Assembly (NCBI RefSeq): GCF_000002875.2
Contig: NC_009391.2
Coordinates: forward strand, 174,486-238,485
From: Leishmania infantum JPCM5
Lineage: Eukaryota > Euglenozoa > Kinetoplastea > Trypanosomatida > Trypanosomatidae
Length of the DNA stretch: 64,000 nt
Direction of reading: 5' to 3'
Shown: one piece after another, positions 51,301 to 60,050 of the stretch
Layout: the number at the start of each line of letters is the position of its first letter
Numbering within the stretch: the stretch's first letter is position 1
The notes under the pieces: model-generated
The model's input: the letters and a program-made list of their open reading frames with translations, nothing else
The model's database searches: none
Told to the model about the DNA's origin: nothing
Translations under genes and position numbers: made by a program

Positions 51301-54300
51301 CATGCCGGCCCAGTGGCCGGCAAGTCGACACTGTTGCACACTATGAAGGCGAACGAAGTCGATTGGGTTGTGCAGGTGTACAATGCAAGCGGCGGCATGC
51401 AGCCCATTCACATCCAGCAGAGGATGGCAAGTGAGCTGGTGCCGCGCTCGGATGGATGCCACAGCCCAACTCTGGGGCGGCGACTTGTGGTATGCATCGA
51501 CGATTTGCATCTGGCGCCGGTGGTCGCACGCAATGGCGACGACGATCCACATACCGCCGCGATGACGCTCGGTGGGTACTTGATGCGCTTCTGTGACAAG
51601 TTCCGTGCGATTAGCACGCCAAGGACTGGCACCATGCCCCTCGCTAACGTTGTCTTCTGCGGCTCGAGCCTGTTTCAGGCCGGCTCAGGGAGTCAATGCA
51701 GCACTGGGGCTCTCAGCGGGTGTGTGGATGTGCGCTTGCCAGGGTTCGACAGCGACGAAATCGCGTGCGGCGTGCACCTGTTGTGCAACTTGGCCTCTTC
51801 TCGAAAGCGCACCAAGGAATTTTTGCAAGGCTGCGCCACGTTTCTGGGGCTTGTTCATGGCGCCTACACTCACCTGAGACTGCGCGTTGCTGCCCTTGCG
51901 TCGTGCCCCGCGGTGGCCGTAACACGCCCCGCATTCACACCAGCCCCGTCTATTTCCGCAGTGGTGTCGTCCACGCCTCTGAACGACACAAATGTGGATG
52001 CATCGGCGAGCCAGCAAGGCAGCATTCCCTCATTTTACGCCGAGCACCTCCGAGATGCTCTGCAGGCGGCAGAAGTGGTGCGACTGCACTTGATCAGCAA
52101 CGCGTCGGATGTGCAGGTTGCCACCCGCGTTTTCCTTGATGTGACAGCCTTTTACGAGGCGCAGCTGCGTGCACCGCCATCGCCGAAAGTAACGCAATGC
52201 TCAGAATCGTTACCGTTGTCGCCACCGCCGCCAATGGCAGCAGTAGGCCTGGGGGCGAATGACGCATCACACGCGCTGCACGGCTCTGCAGTCGAGGCCG
52301 CGGAGAGCACCATGCGCGAATGCATCCGTGGCAGCGTCAACTTCACAGACTTGGTCCGTCAGCTTCCGAATCTCCCGGAGCCTGACGCGATCGCCGCGGA
52401 GGACGAGTCGTTCGTTGCTGACTGCATTGCCGAGTTTGCATCTGCCTTGCAGGACGAGAGAGAGGAGGACCTTTCGACGCTGGAGGAAAGGCGTGGGCCA
52501 GGAGGCGGGGCGAGCATCAAAGGCGTTCCAACACGAGGCGAGACGCGGCACACCTCGGTGTTTGTCAGCTATCCAGACTTCCTCAGGAAGGCAGCGGTGC
52601 GGTCAGGGGGTGCACACAAGGGGATGCTGGTGCGAAGGTCGTCAAGCGTGGCTGCGCTGAGTGGTAATTCGTCCTTGCGCGGATCCTTTGCCATCACTCC
52701 GGGATGCTCAAGCGGGTTAAGCATGGCGGCGGCAGTGTATCAACAGCAGAAACTGCACCCCTCTACCCACATCGTGACAACCCCTACGTACCAGACCACG
52801 TGGCTCACCACGCGCCTTGTGTTTCTCCAAGACACGCTTTCCGCTTCCCATGCGCAGGTCGTGTTTCTGGGAGAGAATGCGTTTGGCCTGCGCCGACTCT
52901 TCCGCTTGTGGTGCGCTAACACACATGTGCCTTTCATGTGGTTCCGGATGCATCCGTCTGCATCCCCTGCAGAGGCGAACGCCACCTTCCGCCATGATCT
53001 TCGCTCTGCCATCACGTTCGTCTGCATGAACAGCATCCACGCGGTCATTTACCTCCCCCCTGAGCTGCTGCGCATGCCGGAAGTGCTACTGATTGTGGAC
53101 CCGCTAGTGCGCAGCGGCGATGTATCGGGTCTGTTCTCGGACGAGGAGCGCAGCTCTCTGATGCGTGGCTTCCGTGTAACCCATCCGCGATCACTAAAGC
53201 CGTTTACCCTGGTCGACGACAGTGAGCTGCGTGACCGCCTCCGAAGCTCCTTTAACTTCGTCTTCCACCTGCGTGACGCAGCAGAGGTGAAACGAATGGC
53301 GGCCGCCTACCCCTTTCTGCGGCAGCAAAAGACGAGCGTGCTGCGGCTGTACACGGAGGAGCTGCGGAGCTCGTTGGTGCAGGAACTGGTGTTGTCCGTT
53401 CTGCGGAGCAGCGGCGGTGCAGATGTCGACGGCATCCCCACCCTCGACAGTGAAGACACGGAGGAGGGGGAAGACGAGGGCGTTAAGGAAGGTGACCGTG
53501 ACGGGGGTGATCGCCCTGTGAGCCTGTCGCAACGGGCTGTGTGTAGGGCTCTGTGTGCCATATTCGCACATGTCTCCGAAAGGCACCCGACCTCCTTGAT
53601 GCAGCTGATTGAGTTTGCGTCGCTGTACCGGGACCTGAGTTCGGCGGCGCGCGTGGAGGTCTTGGAAAGCGCTAGAACGGGCACGGTCATCATGGACCGC
53701 GGGGATGAAGCAGTACAGATGGTGAGGACTGTTTCACAGCGAACTCGCGCAATCGCTGAGGGGCTGGCCGCCGAGCAGCTGCGCATAGCCTTTCTCTCTG
53801 AGAGGCTGCGCGACGAGGAGAACCAGCTCACGACGCAATCGCTTGAGGCACAGGCGTTCGGCGACAAGCTGCAAGAGAAGAGGGAAGCTCTCGTCTGGCA
53901 ACGCGCAACTCTCGCCGATGCCCTGAAGAAGGCAGAGGAACGACTGGAGAAGGCCGCGCGGCAGCTGCGAAAGGCGAAGGTGAACAACATGCGCGCACTC
54001 GCCGTCTCGCGTGTGCCGGAGAAGGGTGCCCTTCTTATCCGCTGCCTTTACGCGGTGCTCGGTGAAGACCTTCCAAAGCACAACGATAACCCTCACGAGC
54101 TGTGGAGCACCGCCATGAAACGGGTGTGCACAAAGGAGTTCACGATGACTCTGACAGGGATCGCGCCGGACGAAGACCGGACTGCCTTGAAAACCTACCT
54201 CCTGCTGCGTCAGGAGCTGGATGCGGTGCGGTACGCGCCGGCGCAACCGTACGCCCAACTACTGGCCGACTTTGTAGTGGCGTGGGTGGACTGCGGGAAG

Positions 54301-57300
54301 TTCCGCGCTGAGGACTACGCAACTGGTGTACAGGACATTGGGAAGTCTGAGGATGACCTGAAGAAGGACGAGGAGCTCTACGCGACGCGGCTGAAGGGCG
54401 TGCAGTCCGCTCTAGGGACTGTGGCGTGCATCAAGGCTGAGATTGATGCAGCACAGCGCTCCACAGAAGCGTTTCAGGGAGAGCAGCGGCAGTTGGCGGG
54501 CATCGAGGACCGACTGATGAAGTACACCGGACTTGTCGACCGCTTCTCACGATTTCTGGCGGCGCCGGCGGACGTAGCGGAGCGCACGAAGTTTGCGCGC
54601 TGCGCCGCCGCGGACACTTTCCTCGTCTCTGCCTTCTACTCGCTTCTTGCCATGCACGACAAGGCTAAGGACACGTACGTGTCTCTGCAGCAGCTTCTCG
54701 TCGAGACGGTGCATCCCAGGCTGCACTCCACAGCGCCGCAGGAGGCATTCGCCTACATGCTGTACCAGACACACGCCCCACGCACCCGCGCGCTAATGTT
54801 GCCTGGAAGCGAGAACTTTGCGTGGGAGTACAGGGCCCTTTTCATGGCGCTGTTCAAGCGCGTCGCTTCGCGGTGGACTTTGATCGGGGCGGCAACGCCA
54901 CTCATCGAGCAGGAAGTGTGCAAGTATCTGTCTCTTTCATGCACGGGCTGCGTCGTCATGTCGATGACGGACCCGTCGGCGAAGGAGCGGCTGATCGCGG
55001 CTATGCGAGCTGGGGAAGGTGTTCTTCTTCGTGACGTTCACGACCCGGAGTCGCTCGATTTCATCCGCTACCTCAACCCTCTTTACTGCAAGCTGAAGGT
55101 GCACTGGAACGCAGAGCTGGGTCCGCGGAGGGCGTCGACAACGATTGCGACTGCGCAGTCGCCCCAGCCATCGACGATGCCCTCTGCTCCCCGTCCTGCA
55201 GACGAAGAGGATGCCACTGCACGGTCCGTCTCGCTGTTGCTGGAGGGCCGGGAGGTACGGGTACACCTTTCCTTTTACATGGTGTGCACCTCCTCGCTGG
55301 CGGTGCCCGTCGAAACGAACGCGGTCTGTGACGCCGTCAACGTCTACAACCTCTGCACCCCAATGCCCCAGCGGCTGTACTACGAGTGTCTGCTCCGCGA
55401 CGCCGTTTGCACCACGTCAGTGTCCACCAAAATGTGCAACATGCGCGAGGAAATAGCGACACAGCAGCAGGTCTACTTCAGGGTGCTGCAAGACTTTGTG
55501 CAGGCACACGATGCTGCTGCGAAGCTTCTCGCGGCGGACATCGGCGACATCCGCGACGGGCTGTGCGGGGACAAGCTGGTGGCGGACGCCGATCGCGCGC
55601 TCGTCGACGTGGACATGTACGAGGGTCAGCTGTCCCAAACCGTCTACTACGTGCAGAGCTGGCAGAAGGCGGTGCAAGAAGGCTGGGGCCCGGTGCTGCC
55701 TGCCTTGGAGGCAGTAGCGAGCTTTGCCGAGCTGATCGAAGCGGAGAGGCTGCAGCGTCCGTGGAGCGCGTCTGCGTTGGATAGATGTCTGATGGATATT
55801 GTGCGCTTTCCGCCCGTGTTCACGCGCCACTTCGCGCCGCAGTCGTTTAGTGATCTTCCGGCGCCGCTCAAACGCTACTACGCAGCGGTGAACTACGTGC
55901 AACGCGTGGTAGAGCAGCTCGCCGCCGGCTGGCCTGTGTCAGTGAGGGGCATCTTCTCGCTGCTGCTGCTTGCGTCGGCGATGGCGGCCGCACCAGTCGT
56001 TTTTGCTGCGAAAACCGACGCGCGTGTGCTGACGGCAGAGCAGACACGAGTGCTACAGGTTCTCCTCCGAGAGGGACTCGGCTGTGTCTCGCCCAGTACA
56101 GGAAAGGACCAGAAGGATGCCTCGATCAGTTCCTTGTTCTCGCTTCTTTCGTCTGTTGGTTCCACAGAGGAGGAGCTGCGCCGAGGCATGCTGGAGCTCT
56201 ACACCACTTCTGAGGATGCTTTGCTCCACCATGTGGCGCGAAGAGGCAGCGCCGTTCCAGGCGAGGAGAAGGACCTCAGCAACGACCCCGAGGCTGATGT
56301 AGACGAGAATCAGTTCTACGTGGCACACTTCTTCTCGTCCATGGCGGAGCTGCAAGTGGAGCAGGCAAACCACTACGCTGCCTCCCTCTATGGCACTTTC
56401 ATGGAGTCCGTCACACGTTTGGAGGGTGCAGCAGGTGAGCCGAAGCCCCCCGCGATGCCACTTGCCGCGGACGGGCGCACTGGCAAGCGCTGGATGCGCA
56501 CGTCAATGGATATGCCGTCGCAGCGCATTGCCGACGAGACACAAGAACCAGGCATGAGCAGCTCTCGCAGCGACGGCGGGAAGGACAGTGCAAAGGAGGC
56601 GGAGCTGCGTGATTTTATTTCAGTGGGGATGCAGATGGAGCGGGCCGCGATGGCGCAGCAGCCTCTCTGCCTCATCACTGACTCAGCACTTACAAGTTCT
56701 CTGTCGTGGCTTCGCCATGAGGCTGTGGAGGCGAAGCTCGATTTTGTCTGGCAGGAGTTGACTCTTTGTAGGGCGACTACGGCATTCTATTCTGCCACGA
56801 CAGTATCGCCCCCCAAGAGCGGGGCACAAGGCGTCACGTTTGCGACTGCGACGCAGACGCTCATCTCGCTGACGAAGCAGTTCCGGTTCTCAGGGAAGGG
56901 CAGAGGCGTGTGTCTGGCGCTTGTCGTGGACGCAGATGTTAAGCAAGGCGTCAGCGAAAAGGACGCACGCATCTTCAGAGAAGAGTTGCAGTGGTTACTT
57001 TCTCTGTACACCAACACCTTTCGACCGTCAGGCGGCGGCAAAGTCGGAGCGGCAGTGCATCTTGCAGTGATTTGCTCGCCCGCAACAGAGCGGGTGCTAT
57101 GGGGAGGGGCCGCGGCTGGTCACGTGACGCTGTGCTGCTATATCCCGTTGAGCACCATTACCCCCCAGCAGCGCCTCGTCCAGCTTCTCCAGCCGTCGCG
57201 CCGCTATTTCACTGACAGTGGTGTTGTGCAGGCTTGCGAGACGATTCTGCAAAACGTGGCGGCAGAGATGGCCCATCGCAGTAGCATCAACGCAAACCAC

Positions 57301-59880
57301 AGGCCCCCTCCAAATAATACGATGCGCGTCCGCGGACCGACCCTCGCGAAGCTGACGATGCTCCAAAATGCGGCGCAGGCGTCGATGCCGCTTCCAACGC
57401 TCCCGCGTTTCACCTCGCCTGCCGCCCTCACTGCCTTACAGAATGCGGTGGAGAACTTGCTTTGCTGTGCTCGTCTGGCGCATCATGAGATGGTGGTGAG
57501 TCATGTAGTGTCCACCATACGTGAGCGCATGCGCTGCGAGGGGAACAAACTCGGCTGCTTCGTCGACGATCCAGCCCCGCTGGCGCAGCTGCATGACCTG
57601 CTGTCTGAATGGATTGTGCGGCGCTACGAGGCGCTCGTTGCCAACCTCAGCAGGTCAATCGCTGAGGAGGTGCAGAGCCCTACCAACGACAGGGCTGCTG
57701 CGGCCGAGAGCACTGCGAAGGCTGGAGGCGCGTCCTCGAAGGTGTCCTTGAACGGCGACCTGACCCTTCCGCTTGCATCACAGTCCATGCTGCAGCGCGA
57801 CGCGGTGGAGAGAAACGCCCTCCAGTACGGCCTGAAAGCCTACTACTATTTGCGCCGCCGGCAACTGGGGTGGCAGCTTCTTCTGGAGCGGCACTTTCAA
57901 GCGACACGGCAAACGTCACAAGAGCCCACGCCCGTCAGCTCTCACGCCAGCGTCGAGCGCTTTACCCATGCTGTGCTCTCCATTATGACTGCAAACTCGA
58001 AGACGGGTGACGCACTGCCGTCTCGCGGTTCTGCCAGCCGTGACAGCAGCTTGGCGGATCTCCAAGTGCTGAGTGCCGCTGAGCTACCACTTCACCTCGA
58101 GCGATCGAGTCAGCGTTCGGCGCAGCGGAGTCTGGTGGAGCGCGCGGGGAAGCAGTGGCGCACTGGACTGTTTGCGATGGCCCGGCAGTTCGCCTTTTTC
58201 TTCATGTCTTGCCACCAACGCAACGACACACTTCCAGTGGTGGAGCAACAGGCGCAGTGGACCATGCTGCGTGCCTTGATCGGGATGCCAGAGCACGGCG
58301 ACGAGGTTTCTTGTTTCTGGGGGCAGAACAGCGATGCCTACTCCGCCGGAGAAACGTGGCAGACGCTTATCCTTGATGCGCGCTACCTTGATCACTTCCG
58401 GCTGGAGGTCGCCATGTTCCCCTCTGATTTGATGGAGCTGTGCGGCGAGGCGGCGGCGGCGAGACGGCTGCGGCGCATGCAGCTGGACAGCCTTTTGCAT
58501 CTGTGCTTTCCTACTAGCGGCAGCAGCACCTACAAATCGAGCAAAGCGGCATGCCAGACGCTCGATATTCCAAGCACCGCCCCGGCCATCGCGGCGGCGG
58601 AGGATCTAGGGCGGCCCGTGCACACGCGAGATGAGCCGGCCAGCGTCTTGGCTTCTCCTGTTGTCCCCGAAGAGGCCGAATCGAGGTGTGGGGAGTCACT
58701 GCTTCATTTGCCGGCGGCGTCCTCATCATCGCATCGGGCTGTGGTGGCGGACATACTGCAGTCTTTTTCCATGGGCCTGGCACGCCACGCATCAGTCACC
58801 GTCGGCGAGCCGTACACGCAGGTGTGGCTGCCATCTCTGCGCCACCCTATGCTCGATCTCGAGTTTCTCACAACGATTGTGCGGCGCCCTGCGTCGTCGC
58901 CCAGCGATTCCGCCACAGAGGCACGAGCGGCGCACGCCACGTCGCGCGACGATAAACCCTTCTCTGATGGCATGTGGGAGGAAGGCCAGCAAGACGGTCA
59001 CTATCGTTTGGCAGGCGAGAGGGATCACAACGCTGCTGCTAGTCGGCTCATTTTGGTGGTGACGCAGCGGCGCTATCTGCTTCCGTCCGACGTTATACTT
59101 ACGGGTGCTCGACTGTCTCTGGCGCTCGTGAGGCAGCTGGCCGCGCAGACGCAGTGGCCGGTGGGTCGAGATGGCGACGAGACTACCGCAGGACTGACGG
59201 CGGCGGTGGTGGTGGTTCGGAGAGTGCTGGTTCGACCACGCGCCCAGATCGTGGAAGGATGTTCGGAGAGGGCGGAAACGCCTGCTCGAACACCTACCTA
59301 CGAGGTAGGGATGTGGATGTGGCCGACAAATTCATCGTGGGACACAACCCATAGCAGCTCGCAGCTGCGATGGTACGCCGTCACGTGCTCACGCCTACCG
59401 GCCGACGCGCTCCTGTGGGACGCCACGATCGTGTGCCGCCCTACTGCGGCATCGGCTGCTCACTCCTCGTCCACAGCGTCAGAGTCGCCGCGACGCCGAG
59501 AGGATGCTTCAGACAACACGTTCGTCACGGAGATAGAGGAGCCGGCAAAGACAGCCACACCGAAGCAGGTGGACCTCGACGCACCTCGTTCATGGAGCGT
59601 TACTGAGGTGCCGGTCCCTGTACGGTGGCATCCTCTCTCAGGCGACTCGAGCAGGGGTGTCAAAGGAAAAGGTGCTATCATGTTAGAGCTCTACCTCTGC
59701 GTCGAGTATGAGCCACTGGCGATACACAACTATGGTTTCGGGTCCGATACCTCGAACAGTTCCCCATCGTCGTCGTCGATGACTACCGCCACCGGTGCCT
59801 GTGCTTCCTGTGCCACTCGAGGGGCCTGGGACACACTGCAACTTCACGAGACTCTGGACGCCTACGTTTGGATAGAATGA
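45331..59880 (+). CDS. Highly divergent dynein heavy chain with degenerate AAA1 (4,849 aa)
   Basis: A single uninterrupted ORF of dynein length. The tail (1-950) is poorly conserved. The linker ends in the family signature ERRRALFPRFRFLPDSEL (about 1073-1090). AAA1 begins FDYGLEFLGH (1307), but its P-loop region (about 1347-1365) has no GxxxxGK(T/S), and Walker B reads ACVMNCE (about 1398-1403) instead of CFDEFNR. AAA2 has GPPFAGKT (1639-1646) and VVVMEDVD (1699-1706). AAA3 has GPVAGKST (1993-2000) and VVCIDDLH (Asp 2057-2058). AAA4 has GENAFGLRR (2514) without the lysine. Stalk coiled coil spans about 2790-2880, the microtubule-binding domain begins VNNMRAL (2884), and the return helix is at about 3000-3065. 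AAA5, AAA6 and a long C-terminal region follow. With AAA1 inert it is unlikely to be a conventional motor; a static tether or regulatory chain is inferred. Confidence 0.88.
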   Translation: MESSKNHEKVGGRLEKVLRYYWDGVPVPLMCNEGKQRSQTFVCRRLAFAPDYHGETMELPLLQTQKSQLFRALCEYVDSPQSVSCRIGSHYSPHVGLFRFDEGKRLHGASSQDSESVVRVPIECCEKSDEGTNGVSMLHRRIRTAKMVSLYKPLIKEYSPLSRHSLRNILILASRGCTSISKEVVAREICDVNEAYAEAVSEGIFYYMCLNHLFRRILAPLQLATEPEPTIRSITYASAQEIPLSREHFKAAKEQLKSQLLWNPLTGNYFRGLMSIWEEKFSRLRFFSIDVTVACIDVVAFLKQVSKTMSSAVSRIRVEFYGCVEALFFSHFKTAREVLLLTEREYEDSVFKKVFVATEVFLVNRIRSLFFDALDSLVRFFDCDGLANEVRISPRARRLPSLRVELVVGESFQPRAPSFSLLLFGIADFFTEVEKSINGLPRLACAIFREPRLGDKKLTIVSHVEMASYRASIAGVLESASVLINKILSSYSKFCKIPVHNLAIAKTGTPAEVVELVVLARRNLTDIRHVSHDVLFYGRLEISCRPLRLELTQKWENYLSAFVSAFQSTIVSIVDEAKAKSRAILDMLQATPSTVQELEQHLRNTKAAIALADYLCDTSHKQIADRVSCIENLFIPVNEHACRSVFEFKKLPGELRGQADKSGDIRAKCTPLLRRKLENLRSTIRDYYRTLSTGVKELYHMFDLDTCDIAAQTCAELRKLVARIEKTQKSMEHEMTVLGLPSEDSFDDYLPLMTHFEIIEQFWITVFESTKLRELYRTPVSSVNASAFVERAREWRRLIHSSIRNLRAYPALVHLGREQELALAKFEELELFLELITTPGLRKSHWRDIAKLISAQLRDDVMLVTNMTVTVKRLLDAGLLDHIVPLAQIVSQARCDYEVENELEEMRSYAKRTHLVLENTAAENDLNALLLQEPQREMVYRIEEYVLKCRAMRRRPNLGPSVLKSLDEWVDACEKSRGVLLAWDQVKGRWVKLRACLSSLRSAVAEGICSAEEARIITKSLTMASDAFKELCAILRKPQFSLYTAMMQDTIQDFLLTIKSEVDDAAEVLRGMTERRRALFPRFRFLPDSELTGFQSVQSAHSFAHLFQYLYPRITDVEVIDGVVTAVVAADGARLPLSSPLALTKDIPDAWIQCFDRAVRASLVAAVKECVAAYYRCNLESWLRQWCGQVTVLALRILHTEGLRRALQLAGQNGLIAYITKVSDLCSAISKLAQGGYDKGAKGGQPRSYEAVVAAALAYEEFALREVQLAVEWHVSSVTELESTRVVQTFLTPAEDGICVRMMGVLFDYGLEFLGHANAPMMSAAQWVQMAPVLVDMELSRSVSLVRASDDVAAEGEVLEAAAMLLGRFFFRVEATEHVPTETLQRLLRGCVEVGALACVMNCEAVPRAVLEEAVLPIATASVEQRRSSVWQLPYGGRDDMVSVSVHPLFRLAFSAAAPVALPRSLDLICREVRVAPFDVQEALHDYLTRTGVVPGGPLSAEEAEFAKLYRQLQELHPTVFTARQLRVVLREAFASADTRDGRGSKLIGSSQQRVVPRLLTALGSVFTAFFFSTDGEAVQRSLETQIKAKLLLPSCNGVAPQGWYDPPAQRTTQSAAADALLERFTSWMNVHRRVLLVGPPFAGKTRLWRTWAGSQSPLIVSLPLISAADFYGTSTEPSFLSLITSQMTAARHRSKAPVVVMEDVDSASSFALFLGSWPDRARVLEGELHNSNSVITSPLVRVIGTAQGLHHVTPGTLNRFAMMALAGPSSWHEGISHALGSMPDAEWVARVLEKLLPPLVERASRASPELVGRAKELTNMYAMAQRAAALCSRWYAYALTLHTHRGALELQEDEDEVPLRLFAVRCAVMAATWSVGLSLPMEDRDVLKLLLLGAETDVMKALADCELSGEIFPVLLKDSVSPLEQVVLPRGWISFEEAATRTDLPLSWSADSHTDPHLCAWSQVFLTPSRAAILRATECLINCGQHVLFHAGPVAGKSTLLHTMKANEVDWVVQVYNASGGMQPIHIQQRMASELVPRSDGCHSPTLGRRLVVCIDDLHLAPVVARNGDDDPHTAAMTLGGYLMRFCDKFRAISTPRTGTMPLANVVFCGSSLFQAGSGSQCSTGALSGCVDVRLPGFDSDEIACGVHLLCNLASSRKRTKEFLQGCATFLGLVHGAYTHLRLRVAALASCPAVAVTRPAFTPAPSISAVVSSTPLNDTNVDASASQQGSIPSFYAEHLRDALQAAEVVRLHLISNASDVQVATRVFLDVTAFYEAQLRAPPSPKVTQCSESLPLSPPPPMAAVGLGANDASHALHGSAVEAAESTMRECIRGSVNFTDLVRQLPNLPEPDAIAAEDESFVADCIAEFASALQDEREEDLSTLEERRGPGGGASIKGVPTRGETRHTSVFVSYPDFLRKAAVRSGGAHKGMLVRRSSSVAALSGNSSLRGSFAITPGCSSGLSMAAAVYQQQKLHPSTHIVTTPTYQTTWLTTRLVFLQDTLSASHAQVVFLGENAFGLRRLFRLWCANTHVPFMWFRMHPSASPAEANATFRHDLRSAITFVCMNSIHAVIYLPPELLRMPEVLLIVDPLVRSGDVSGLFSDEERSSLMRGFRVTHPRSLKPFTLVDDSELRDRLRSSFNFVFHLRDAAEVKRMAAAYPFLRQQKTSVLRLYTEELRSSLVQELVLSVLRSSGGADVDGIPTLDSEDTEEGEDEGVKEGDRDGGDRPVSLSQRAVCRALCAIFAHVSERHPTSLMQLIEFASLYRDLSSAARVEVLESARTGTVIMDRGDEAVQMVRTVSQRTRAIAEGLAAEQLRIAFLSERLRDEENQLTTQSLEAQAFGDKLQEKREALVWQRATLADALKKAEERLEKAARQLRKAKVNNMRALAVSRVPEKGALLIRCLYAVLGEDLPKHNDNPHELWSTAMKRVCTKEFTMTLTGIAPDEDRTALKTYLLLRQELDAVRYAPAQPYAQLLADFVVAWVDCGKFRAEDYATGVQDIGKSEDDLKKDEELYATRLKGVQSALGTVACIKAEIDAAQRSTEAFQGEQRQLAGIEDRLMKYTGLVDRFSRFLAAPADVAERTKFARCAAADTFLVSAFYSLLAMHDKAKDTYVSLQQLLVETVHPRLHSTAPQEAFAYMLYQTHAPRTRALMLPGSENFAWEYRALFMALFKRVASRWTLIGAATPLIEQEVCKYLSLSCTGCVVMSMTDPSAKERLIAAMRAGEGVLLRDVHDPESLDFIRYLNPLYCKLKVHWNAELGPRRASTTIATAQSPQPSTMPSAPRPADEEDATARSVSLLLEGREVRVHLSFYMVCTSSLAVPVETNAVCDAVNVYNLCTPMPQRLYYECLLRDAVCTTSVSTKMCNMREEIATQQQVYFRVLQDFVQAHDAAAKLLAADIGDIRDGLCGDKLVADADRALVDVDMYEGQLSQTVYYVQSWQKAVQEGWGPVLPALEAVASFAELIEAERLQRPWSASALDRCLMDIVRFPPVFTRHFAPQSFSDLPAPLKRYYAAVNYVQRVVEQLAAGWPVSVRGIFSLLLLASAMAAAPVVFAAKTDARVLTAEQTRVLQVLLREGLGCVSPSTGKDQKDASISSLFSLLSSVGSTEEELRRGMLELYTTSEDALLHHVARRGSAVPGEEKDLSNDPEADVDENQFYVAHFFSSMAELQVEQANHYAASLYGTFMESVTRLEGAAGEPKPPAMPLAADGRTGKRWMRTSMDMPSQRIADETQEPGMSSSRSDGGKDSAKEAELRDFISVGMQMERAAMAQQPLCLITDSALTSSLSWLRHEAVEAKLDFVWQELTLCRATTAFYSATTVSPPKSGAQGVTFATATQTLISLTKQFRFSGKGRGVCLALVVDADVKQGVSEKDARIFREELQWLLSLYTNTFRPSGGGKVGAAVHLAVICSPATERVLWGGAAAGHVTLCCYIPLSTITPQQRLVQLLQPSRRYFTDSGVVQACETILQNVAAEMAHRSSINANHRPPPNNTMRVRGPTLAKLTMLQNAAQASMPLPTLPRFTSPAALTALQNAVENLLCCARLAHHEMVVSHVVSTIRERMRCEGNKLGCFVDDPAPLAQLHDLLSEWIVRRYEALVANLSRSIAEEVQSPTNDRAAAAESTAKAGGASSKVSLNGDLTLPLASQSMLQRDAVERNALQYGLKAYYYLRRRQLGWQLLLERHFQATRQTSQEPTPVSSHASVERFTHAVLSIMTANSKTGDALPSRGSASRDSSLADLQVLSAAELPLHLERSSQRSAQRSLVERAGKQWRTGLFAMARQFAFFFMSCHQRNDTLPVVEQQAQWTMLRALIGMPEHGDEVSCFWGQNSDAYSAGETWQTLILDARYLDHFRLEVAMFPSDLMELCGEAAAARRLRRMQLDSLLHLCFPTSGSSTYKSSKAACQTLDIPSTAPAIAAAEDLGRPVHTRDEPASVLASPVVPEEAESRCGESLLHLPAASSSSHRAVVADILQSFSMGLARHASVTVGEPYTQVWLPSLRHPMLDLEFLTTIVRRPASSPSDSATEARAAHATSRDDKPFSDGMWEEGQQDGHYRLAGERDHNAAASRLILVVTQRRYLLPSDVILTGARLSLALVRQLAAQTQWPVGRDGDETTAGLTAAVVVVRRVLVRPRAQIVEGCSERAETPARTPTYEVGMWMWPTNSSWDTTHSSSQLRWYAVTCSRLPADALLWDATIVCRPTAASAAHSSSTASESPRRREDASDNTFVTEIEEPAKTATPKQVDLDAPRSWSVTEVPVPVRWHPLSGDSSRGVKGKGAIMLELYLCVEYEPLAIHNYGFGSDTSNSSPSSSSMTTATGACASCATRGAWDTLQLHETLDAYVWIE

Positions 59881-60022
59881 GCCGGCGTTCTCGCGGCACA
59901 CACGTCGTGCACGCGTGGAGCAACGCCGGTGAAATCCGTGCGCCCGCCCATCGTTTCTTTGCCTGTCTATTTCTCTCCTGCTAACTGTCGTGACCTCTGA
60001 TGTACATAGGCGGCAAATTTTG

Positions 60023-60050
60023 CCCCCCCCCCCCCCCCAAAAAAAAAAAA
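60023..60050 (+). repeat. Poly(C)16-poly(A)12 tract
   Basis: Homopolymer C followed immediately by homopolymer A, about 140 nt downstream of the dynein stop codon. Confidence 0.9.
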
